This document shows positions 42,991 through 48,683 of a stretch of DNA of 48,683 nt, piece by piece; the stretch's first letter is position 1, and the number at the start of each line of letters is the position of its first letter. Source of the stretch: Ancylobacter novellus. Its GTDB lineage: Bacteria; Pseudomonadota; Alphaproteobacteria; Rhizobiales; Xanthobacteraceae. Made by a program: the position numbers and the translations under genes. A model generated the notes under the pieces. The model saw only the letters and a list, made by a program, of their open reading frames with translations, had not been told where the DNA came from and made no database searches. The stretch lies in contig QFQD01000023.1 of NCBI GenBank assembly GCA_003241485.1, positions 1 to 48,683 of the forward strand, in the 5' to 3' direction.

Positions 42991-43749
42991 ATGGTGGCAC
43001 AATCCCCCACCCGGCTTGGCATGCTCACGCCGTCCTCGAACACCGCGCTGGAGCCGCTCACCAGCGCGATGGTCGCCAGCATGCCGGATGTGAGCGCCCA
43101 TTTTTCGCGCTTCCGCGTCACCCAGATCGGGTTGTCGCCGACAGCACTCGGCCAGTTCGCACAAGACGGCCTGCTTGCGGCGGCCGATCTTCTCGCCGAT
43201 GCGAGGGCCGACGTCATCGCCTGGAACGGCACCTCGGCGGCATGGATGGGGTTCGAGCAGGATGAGGCCCTGTGCGCGGCGATCACCGCGCGCACCGGGA
43301 TTCCCGCCTCGACCTCTATCCTCGCCTATCGCGAGCTGTTCCTCGCTCACGGCTTCCGCCGCATCGGGCTGGTGACCCCCTATCTCGACGATGTGCAGGA
43401 CGCCATCCTCACAAACTGGAACACGCCGGACTTCAGCTGCACCGCCGAGCGGCATCTCGGGCTTTCCGTCAACTTTTCCTTCGCCGAGGTGACGGAGAGC
43501 GAAATCGCCGGCATGGTACGCGCGGTGGCTGCGGAGGGCTGCGACGCTGTCGCCATCGTCTGCACCAACCTCAAAGGCTCGGCCATCGCGCCGGGGCTGG
43601 AGCGGGAGATCGGCATCCCCGTGCTCGATTCCATCTCGGTCACGCTGTGGAAGAGCCTGCTGCTGGCCGGCCGCGACCCTCGCGAGCTACGCGCCTGGGG
43701 CGGCCCCTTCGCACTGGAGCCGGCACGGCAGGGAGAAAAGGTGGAATGA
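42991..43749 (+). CDS. Maleate-isomerase/arylmalonate-decarboxylase-like protein with one catalytic cysteine
   Basis: This 252-residue protein of the Asp/Glu racemase superfamily has the LTPSSNTALEP motif (12-22) of maleate isomerases. The first catalytic position is G80 in WNGTSAAW, while the second is C191 in AIVCTNLKG. Y131 is in LVTPY. This Gly/Cys arrangement with GTS and Tyr is that of arylmalonate decarboxylase, where Gly74 and Cys188 hold these places. A one-cysteine decarboxylase or isomerase is thus more likely than a two-base racemase. It begins four bases after the amidohydrolase stop and overlaps the hydantoinase start (ATGA). Confidence 0.82.
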   Translation: MVAQSPTRLGMLTPSSNTALEPLTSAMVASMPDVSAHFSRFRVTQIGLSPTALGQFAQDGLLAAADLLADARADVIAWNGTSAAWMGFEQDEALCAAITARTGIPASTSILAYRELFLAHGFRRIGLVTPYLDDVQDAILTNWNTPDFSCTAERHLGLSVNFSFAEVTESEIAGMVRAVAAEGCDAVAIVCTNLKGSAIAPGLEREIGIPVLDSISVTLWKSLLLAGRDPRELRAWGGPFALEPARQGEKVE

Positions 43750-45326
43750 GCGGCTTCGATCTGCTGATCAGGAACGGCACCGTCGCCAACGCGTCCGACG
43801 TCACGCGCTGTGATGTCGGCATACGCGGCGGGCGCGTCGTCGCGCTGGCGGAAGACCTCGGCACGGATGCGGCCGAGATCATCGATGCCACCGGCCTGCT
43901 TGTGCTGCCCGGCGGGATCGACAGCCATGTCCACCTCTCCCAGCCCTCCGGCCCCGGCATCGTCATGGCCGACGATTTCGCCAGCGGTACCCGCTCGGCG
44001 GCGATCGGCGGCAATACGCTGGTGCTGCCGTTCTGCCTGCAGCAGAAAGGCCAGTCCCTGCGCGAGGCGCTGAACGCCTATCACGCGCTGGCGGAAGGCA
44101 ACTGCCATGTCGACGTGTCCTTCCACCTCATCGTCAGCGACCCTACCGAAAGCGTGCTCGGGCAGGAGCTGCCGGCGCTGATCGACGACGGCTACACCTC
44201 CTTCAAGGTGTTCATGACCTATGAGGATCTGCGCCTCACCGACCTCGAAATCCTGAAAGTGATGGAAGTCGCGCGGCAGACCGGCGCGCTGGTGATGATC
44301 CACGCGGAGAATTACGACGCCATCCGCTTCCTCACCGAGCGGCTGGAGCGCGAGGGCCGCACCGCGCCGCGCCACCACGCCACCTCGCGGCCTATCGCGG
44401 TGGAGCGCGAGGCGACCCACCGCGCCATCGCTCTTGCCGAGATCACCGATGTGCCGCTCATGGTGGTGCATGTCTCCAATGGCGAGGCGCTCGACGAGAT
44501 CCGCCGCGGCCGCCGCGCCGGGCTGAAGATCCTGTCAGAGACGTGCCCGCAATATCTCACCCTGACCGAGAACGACCTCGACGGGCTGAACATGGACGGG
44601 GCGAAATATGTCTGCTCCCCGCCCCCGCGCGATCTGGCCAGCCAGAAGGAATGCTGGCAGGGGATCGAGGACGGCGCCTTCGACGTCTTCTCCTCCGACC
44701 ACTGCCCGTTCCGCTATGACGACGCCGCGGGCAAGCTCACCGCGCGCGGGCGCACCTCGTTCCGCTGGATTCCCAACGGCATTCCCGGCATCGCCGCGCG
44801 TCTGCCGATCCTGTTTTCCGAAGGCGTGGTGAAGGGGCGCATCTCGCTCCAGCGTTTCGTCGCCCTCACCGCTACCAACCATGCCCGCATCTACGGCCTG
44901 CATCCGCGCAAGGGCACCATCGCCATTGGCTCGGATGCCGATATCGCCATCTGGGATCCCGCGCGCACGCTCACGCTGACGCACGACCTGTTGAAGGATG
45001 GCTGCGACTACACGCCTTACGAGGGGATGGAGATTACCGGCTGGCCGGTTATGACGCTGGTGCGCGGGCAGATCGTCATGCGCGAGGGCGAGCTCACCGG
45101 CACCCGCCCGCTCGGGAGCTATGTGCCGCGCGGCTTCTCCGAATATGTCGGCGGGCCGAAAGCCGGGCCTCCAAGGATGATCATCCAGGCGCTCCTGAGC
45201 GAGCATCCTTCGAGGCACATCAGGATGACGCCCATCCGCAGGGTAGCCCTCACGCCGCGGTGCCGAAGAAGATGCGCGCGAGGCCGCGCGTGGCCACCTC
45301 GACGGCGTGCGCCGAGGATAGTGTGA
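43746..45326 (+). CDS. Dihydropyrimidinase/hydantoinase-family cyclic amidohydrolase with repeat-derived tail
   Basis: This enzyme opens cyclic amides such as hydantoins and dihydropyrimidines. The binuclear metal site is complete: H61 and H63 (DSHVHL), the lysine to be carboxylated K154 (SFKVFM), H186 (MIHAEN), H242 (VVHVSN) and D318 (SSDHCPF). The frame has 526 codons against a usual 460-490. After about residue 472 (EYVGGPKAG) the sequence is encoded by a palindromic repeat and then by the antisense of the GntR gene, ending in an Arg-rich tail. The tail looks acquired when the repeat removed the native stop. The start overlaps the preceding stop. Confidence 0.87.
   Translation: MSGFDLLIRNGTVANASDVTRCDVGIRGGRVVALAEDLGTDAAEIIDATGLLVLPGGIDSHVHLSQPSGPGIVMADDFASGTRSAAIGGNTLVLPFCLQQKGQSLREALNAYHALAEGNCHVDVSFHLIVSDPTESVLGQELPALIDDGYTSFKVFMTYEDLRLTDLEILKVMEVARQTGALVMIHAENYDAIRFLTERLEREGRTAPRHHATSRPIAVEREATHRAIALAEITDVPLMVVHVSNGEALDEIRRGRRAGLKILSETCPQYLTLTENDLDGLNMDGAKYVCSPPPRDLASQKECWQGIEDGAFDVFSSDHCPFRYDDAAGKLTARGRTSFRWIPNGIPGIAARLPILFSEGVVKGRISLQRFVALTATNHARIYGLHPRKGTIAIGSDADIAIWDPARTLTLTHDLLKDGCDYTPYEGMEITGWPVMTLVRGQIVMREGELTGTRPLGSYVPRGFSEYVGGPKAGPPRMIIQALLSEHPSRHIRMTPIRRVALTPRCRRRCARGRAWPPRRRAPRIV
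45168..45242. repeat. Palindromic intergenic-type repeat inside the hydantoinase 3' end
   Basis: The stretch contains GCCTCCAAGG (around 45167) and CCTTCGAGGC (around 45208), which pair at 9 of 10 positions. It also has the self-complementary GGATGATCATCC, and CATCAGGATGACG. These words (CATCCTTCGAGGC, ATCAGGATGACG) are characteristic of a widespread Rhizobiales repeat family normally found between genes. Here it is translated as the tail of the hydantoinase. Confidence 0.6.
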
Positions 45327-45990
45327 TGTGCCGCTCCACCAGTTCCGCCCCGCCCACCGCGTCGCGCCGGCGCAATGCGTCGATGATGGCGGCGTGCTCC
45401 TGGTAGCTCTGCGAGCGCTGCGGCAGCGCTTCCAGCGCGATGCGGCGGAAGAAGCGGATGCGCGAGGAGATGGATTCCAGCGCCAGCGCCATCTGCTCAT
45501 TCTTCGACAGCCGCGTCAGCGCCATGTGGAAGGCTTCGTCCGCCAGTGCGATCTTCGCCCATGAGCCCTCCTCGGCAAGGCTATTGTGCCTCTCCCAGGC
45601 GGCGATGGTGCTCTCCAGATCGCTGTCGGAGGCACGCCGGCACGCCAGCACGAAGGCCGCGCGCTCGACCGCGGCGCGCAGCTCATAGAGTTCGCGCACC
45701 GAATCCGGAGTGATCTCACGGGCGTAGAAGCCCTTGTTCGGCACGATGACGACGAAACCGTCGCGCTCCAGCCGGTTCAGCGCCGCCCGCACCGGGGTGC
45801 GGCTGACCGAAAGCTGGGTAGCCAGTTCCACCTCGTTGATCTTCTGGCCGGGGCGGAACTCATACTCGACCGCCAGATCCTTGATGATCGCATAGATGCG
45901 CTCAACGCTGTCAGCCGCGCGGCCGCGGCGCTTGCCCGCCGGCGGCTCGGCGGCTTCCGTCACGTCGCGATCCAGCGTCCTGCGTGCCAT
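45250..45990 (-). CDS. GntR-family regulator, FCD subfamily (module C)
   Basis: This 246-residue regulator has a basic N-terminus (AGKRRGRAAD), a winged helix (about 28-95: VERIYAIIKDLAVEYEF, QLSVSRTPVRAALNRL) and an FCD domain (about 100-235: LRAAVERAAFVLA, DEAFHMALTRLSKNEQ, EHAAIIDALRRRD, RHITLSSAHA). Its 3' end overlaps the run-on 3' end of the hydantoinase gene by 77 bases on the opposite strand. It is divergent from dadA across 289 bases containing an AAAGTG/CACTTT inverted repeat. It probably controls module C, possibly module B as well. Confidence 0.88.
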   Translation of the reverse strand: MARRTLDRDVTEAAEPPAGKRRGRAADSVERIYAIIKDLAVEYEFRPGQKINEVELATQLSVSRTPVRAALNRLERDGFVVIVPNKGFYAREITPDSVRELYELRAAVERAAFVLACRRASDSDLESTIAAWERHNSLAEEGSWAKIALADEAFHMALTRLSKNEQMALALESISSRIRFFRRIALEALPQRSQSYQEHAAIIDALRRRDAVGGAELVERHITLSSAHAVEVATRGLARIFFGTAA

Positions 45991-46145
45991 TCGAGTCGCA
46001 CCCTCCTCGCCTGCTTATAGGAGCTCCCGCGCGGATCGGAAACGTACCGCGACCCGACCGCAGCCTTGTGCGCCCGGCAGTGCCTGCCCGCCGAATGAGC
46101 GCGGCATGCCCAACATTTGCGATTGCGCGGCCATCATTGAATTCT

Positions 46146-46161
46146 AAAGTGTACTCACTTT
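46146..46161. promoter_or_regulatory. Candidate GntR operator (AAAGTG-TACT-CACTTT)
   Basis: A perfect 6-base inverted repeat with a 4-base centre lies in the divergent gap, 155 bases from the GntR start and 118 bases before dadA. The core GTGTACTCAC has the spacing of GntR sites. Confidence 0.4.
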
Positions 46162-46279
46162 CAAGCACCGGAAACGACACCCGGCGGATGCACGCTACCC
46201 GGGCGACAGGCACGGGGTTGCTGAGCGCGCCCGGCTCGATCTCGGCGGGCACTGAGACTATGCGCGGATCGAGGACGAC

Positions 46280-47536
46280 ATGAGGATCATCGTGCTCGGT
46301 GGCGGCGTTGTCGGCGTCACCACCGCCTACCAGCTGCAGAAGGACGGCCACGAGGTCGTCCTTCTGGAAAAGAACGCGCAGGTGGCGGACGAGGCCAGCT
46401 GGGGCAATGCCGGCATGATCGCGCCCGGCCACTCCTTCGTGTGGTCCTCGCCCAAGGCGCCGATGACGCTCTTGAAGTCGCTGGTGCTGAAGGATCAGGC
46501 GTTGCGCTTCAAGCTCTCCGCCGACCCCCGGCTCTATGCCTGGTCGTGGCAGTTCCTCATGGAATGCACGGCCGCCAAGGCCAAGCGCAACACGCTGCTG
46601 AAGCACCGGCTCGCCGCCTATTCGCAGGCGGTGCTGCAAGAGGTGATCGGCGAGGAAGACCTCGCCCGGGAGGATCTGGCCTACGACCGCAACGACCGCG
46701 GCATCCTCTATTTCCATCGCAGCCAGCAGGCGCTCGATGCCGGCATCGCCAATATGCGCCTGCTGGAATCCGATGGGCAGGTCATCAAGGTGCTCGGCCG
46801 CGACGAGGTCGTGGCGCTCGATCCGGCGCTGGCCCATGCGCGCGAGAAGATCGTCGGCGCCATTTGGTGCCCAACCGACGAGACCGGCGACCCCGCCAAA
46901 TTCACCCGCGCGCTGGCCGACATCATCGCCCGACGCGGCGGCGAGATCCGCACCGGAACGGCCATCAGCGGGCTGGAGACAGCAGGCGGCCGCATCACCG
47001 GCGTCGCGACCGACAAGGACACGGTGACGGGCGACGCCTATGTGCTGGCGCTCGGCACCTCCAGCGCCGGGCTCGCCCGCACGGTCGGCATCTCGCTGCC
47101 GATCTATCCGATCAAGGGCTATTCGCTCACCATTCCCATCGGCAACCAGCCAAAACCGCCAAGCGTGGCGGCGGTGGACGAGCACAACCTCGTCGCCATC
47201 TCGCGCTTCGGTGATCGGCTGCGCGTCACCGCCACCGCCGAGTTCGCCGGCTACGACAAGAGCCACAAGCCCTCCGACTTCGCCTTCATGAAGAAGGTGA
47301 CGCAGGAGATCTACCCCAAGGGCGCCGACTACGACCGCGCGGAGATGTGGGCGGGCCTGCGCCCGATGACGCCGACCAACCTGCCCTTCTTCGGCCGGCG
47401 GCATCTCGGCAATCTCTATTTGAATACCGGCCACGGCCATATCGGCTGGACCATGTCGCACGGCTCGGCGCGCATTACCGCCGACCTCATCGCCGGCCGC
47501 GCGCCGGCCATTCCCATGGACGGCCTTGTCGGCTGA
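46280..47536 (+). CDS. dadA: D-amino-acid dehydrogenase (DadA-like FAD enzyme)
   Basis: This 418-residue flavoenzyme of the DAO superfamily has the FAD motif IIVLGGGVVGVTTAYQL (3-19) and the DadA sequence EASWGNAGMIAPGHSFVWSSPKAP cut at its core GNAGMI. The C-terminal LNTGHGHIGWTMSHGSARITADLI signature is present. It deaminates D-amino acids to 2-oxo acids, passing electrons to the respiratory chain. In this cluster it could dispose of D-amino acids released from hydantoins, which would then call for RidA; a ridA remnant indeed follows. Its substrate specificity is not readable. It is the first gene of module C, divergent from the GntR gene. Confidence 0.85.
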   Translation: MRIIVLGGGVVGVTTAYQLQKDGHEVVLLEKNAQVADEASWGNAGMIAPGHSFVWSSPKAPMTLLKSLVLKDQALRFKLSADPRLYAWSWQFLMECTAAKAKRNTLLKHRLAAYSQAVLQEVIGEEDLAREDLAYDRNDRGILYFHRSQQALDAGIANMRLLESDGQVIKVLGRDEVVALDPALAHAREKIVGAIWCPTDETGDPAKFTRALADIIARRGGEIRTGTAISGLETAGGRITGVATDKDTVTGDAYVLALGTSSAGLARTVGISLPIYPIKGYSLTIPIGNQPKPPSVAAVDEHNLVAISRFGDRLRVTATAEFAGYDKSHKPSDFAFMKKVTQEIYPKGADYDRAEMWAGLRPMTPTNLPFFGRRHLGNLYLNTGHGHIGWTMSHGSARITADLIAGRAPAIPMDGLVG

Positions 47537-47558
47537 CGAATCTCGGGAGAGTCCACCC

Positions 47559-48218
47559 ATGCCCCCAGTCGAGTCCCTCATCGCCACCACCGATTTCGGC
47601 GTGCTGCCGTCCGATCTCGCCCCTCGCATCGGCGAACGCGCCAATATCGGCCTCGTCGTGCTCGGCACCGACCAGACCATCGAGTACGAGTTCCGCAACC
47701 TCATCACCGCGCCGGGCGTGGCGCTTTACGAGAGCCGCCTGCACAGCGATTTCGACATTACCCCCAGCACGCTACGCGCCATCGGCCCGCGCATCGCGCC
47801 GGCGACAGACCTCATCCTGCCCGGCCTGTCGCTCGACGTGGTCGCGTTCGGCTGCACCTCGGCGACCATGCTGCTGGGCGAGGAGTACGTGTTCGGCGAG
47901 ATCAGAAAGGCTCGGCCGGGAGTGGCCTGCACCACGCCGGTTACCGCCACGCTCGCCGCGCTGAAAGCACTGGATGTCGGGCGCATCGCCATGCTGACCC
48001 CCTATGCGCCGGAGATCACGGCGGGCATGGCGGATTACTTCGTCTCCCGCGGCGTGCGGGTCGACGCCTACGCCACCTTCAACCGGCAGGACGACCGCGA
48101 CGCCGCACGCATCTCGGTGGAGTCCATCGTGACAGCGGCGGAGATGCTGGCCGAACAGGCCCCCGGCATCGAGGCGATCTTCGTCTCCTGCACCAGCCTG
48201 CGCGTCGGCATCGCCTGA
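47559..48218 (+). CDS. EutA/maleate-isomerase-like racemase-fold protein, C-terminally short
   Basis: This 219-residue protein of the Asp/Glu racemase superfamily resembles the ectoine-utilisation protein EutA: IGLVVLGTDQTIEYEF (30-45), ILPGLSLDVVAFGCTSATML with C99, IAMLTPYAPEI, and AIFVSCTSLR with C211. Both cysteines are kept. The family normally continues some 35-45 residues after the second cysteine (a VTSNQATAW-like segment); here it stops after RVGIA. GGGAGAG precedes ATG 47559. The short end, beside a ridA remnant, suggests a deletion; whether the protein still folds is doubtful. Confidence 0.78.
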   Translation: MPPVESLIATTDFGVLPSDLAPRIGERANIGLVVLGTDQTIEYEFRNLITAPGVALYESRLHSDFDITPSTLRAIGPRIAPATDLILPGLSLDVVAFGCTSATMLLGEEYVFGEIRKARPGVACTTPVTATLAALKALDVGRIAMLTPYAPEITAGMADYFVSRGVRVDAYATFNRQDDRDAARISVESIVTAAEMLAEQAPGIEAIFVSCTSLRVGIA

Positions 48219-48246
48219 GTGCGCTCCCCTACCCCAAGGGATCAAA

Positions 48247-48291
48247 ATGGCGGACATCGTCCGCATCGAGCCGGGCCCGCGCATGAGTAAG
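48247..48291 (+). pseudogene. RidA (YjgF) family gene remnant, first 15 codons
   Basis: After AAGGGATCAAA an ATG opens MADIVRIEPGPRMSK, which is the N-terminus of RidA-family enamine/imine deaminases as they occur in this kind of cluster. From codon 16 the frame becomes Pro/Arg/Ala-rich without RidA features and runs antisense into the tctA end. The remaining 110 or so codons are absent. RidA would clear reactive imines from the flavin amino-acid oxidase upstream, which fits the intact ancestral operon. Confidence 0.5.
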
Positions 48292-48358
48292 CTGTCGCCC
48301 TCGGCGCCGCGCCGGCCCGCGCTACCGTCGAATCCAGGCCGGCAGCTGGAGGTGGCCG

Positions 48359-48683
48359 CTACTTCGCCGCCACTTCCTCTTCGATCCGCCGTTCCGCCCG
48401 CCGCATGCGGCGCAGCAGCAGCGGCAGCACCAGCACCAGCGCGGCGACCGCGAGCAGGCCGGCCGAGATCGGCGTCGAGACCAGCACGGTCCAGTCGTTC
48501 TGGCTCACCGCGAGCGCCCGGCGCAGCTGAATTTCCGCCTGCGGGCCGAGGATCAGGCCGATCAGCGCCGGCGCGATGGGGAAATCGTAGACCCGCGCCA
48601 TGTAGCCGATGAGGCCCAGCCCGCACATCAGCGCGATGTCCATCCACGAGGTGGACAGCCCCCACACGCCGACCAGCGCGAAC
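48359..48683 (-). CDS. tctA: Tripartite tricarboxylate transporter permease TctA, C-terminal end, partial
   Basis: This is the final part (about 108 codons) of a TctA-type permease that starts beyond the window. Visible features are WGLSTSWMDIALMCGLGLIGY (helix), RVYDFPIAPALIGLILGPQAE, which is the family hallmark near the C-terminus, a QLRRALAVSQND segment, a last helix LLAVAALVLVLPLLL and a charged tail RRAERRIEEEVAAK. It is convergent with module C. It would be a third type of transporter in this island besides TRAP and ABC, usually for carboxylates. Confidence 0.87.
   Translation of the reverse strand, partial: FALVGVWGLSTSWMDIALMCGLGLIGYMARVYDFPIAPALIGLILGPQAEIQLRRALAVSQNDWTVLVSTPISAGLLAVAALVLVLPLLLRRMRRAERRIEEEVAAK

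Overview
The window is a dense, GC-rich stretch of bacterial chromosome with many ATGA-type start/stop overlaps and no tRNA, rRNA, insertion sequence or CRISPR array that I can see. Gene content (FixLJ-like regulators, a DUF3141/Pta/FabI cluster, trimethylamine oxidation genes, many GntR-FCD regulators with TRAP/ABC transporters) and the intergenic palindromes suggest a Hyphomicrobiales (Rhizobiales) alphaproteobacterium, possibly a facultative methylotroph of the Xanthobacteraceae (Ancylobacter/Starkeya type). This placement is inference from familiarity, not from a search.

Region 1 (1-11.6 kb) holds general physiology. It opens with the end of a FixL-type kinase and a FixJ-type regulator fused in frame to a second receiver domain. 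Dps, a small cupin resembling Mn-dependent hydroxynitrile lyases, a YiaW/YiaV-like membrane pair, PPK2 and a DUF3141-Pta-FabI operon with a FixK/FNR-like box upstream follow.

Region 2 (11.6-24.6 kb) is a methylated-amine regulon. A TMAO/betaine-type ABC transporter (tmoXVW-like), an XRE-cupin regulator and subunits of a heme-dependent dimethylamine monooxygenase lie on the minus strand. They diverge from tmm-tdm (trimethylamine to TMAO to dimethylamine plus formaldehyde). A tetrahydrofolate-binding GcvT-like protein, probably the remaining monooxygenase subunit, lies convergent to tdm. Similar operator-like sequences occur upstream of the tmm/dmm divergon and upstream of the GcvT-like gene. 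Region 3 (24.9-29.3 kb) adds a DeoR regulator, a dimethylglycine/sarcosine dehydrogenase-like flavoprotein and a choline-kinase-like protein.

Region 4 (29.3-48.7 kb) is the least familiar part: three adjacent catabolic modules, each with its own GntR-FCD regulator and a nearby inverted repeat. Module A has a TrzN/AtzA-type amidohydrolase, a PuuE-like deacetylase, a racemase-fold protein lacking the usual cysteine pair, and a TRAP transporter. Module B has a Tat-exported binding protein with ABC transporter, a nitrilase-family amidase, a second amidohydrolase, an arylmalonate-decarboxylase-like single-cysteine protein and a hydantoinase. Module C has a D-amino-acid dehydrogenase, an EutA-like racemase-fold protein, a RidA remnant and the end of a TctA permease. 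Together they look built to import and dismantle cyclic amides, hydantoins or ureides to amino acids; the substrate is unknown.

The 40-48 kb part carries several lesions: an ABC ATPase lacking its H-loop, a hydantoinase whose C-terminus runs into a repeat element, a C-terminally short EutA-like gene and a 15-codon RidA remnant. These indicate either decay of this island or assembly deletions.
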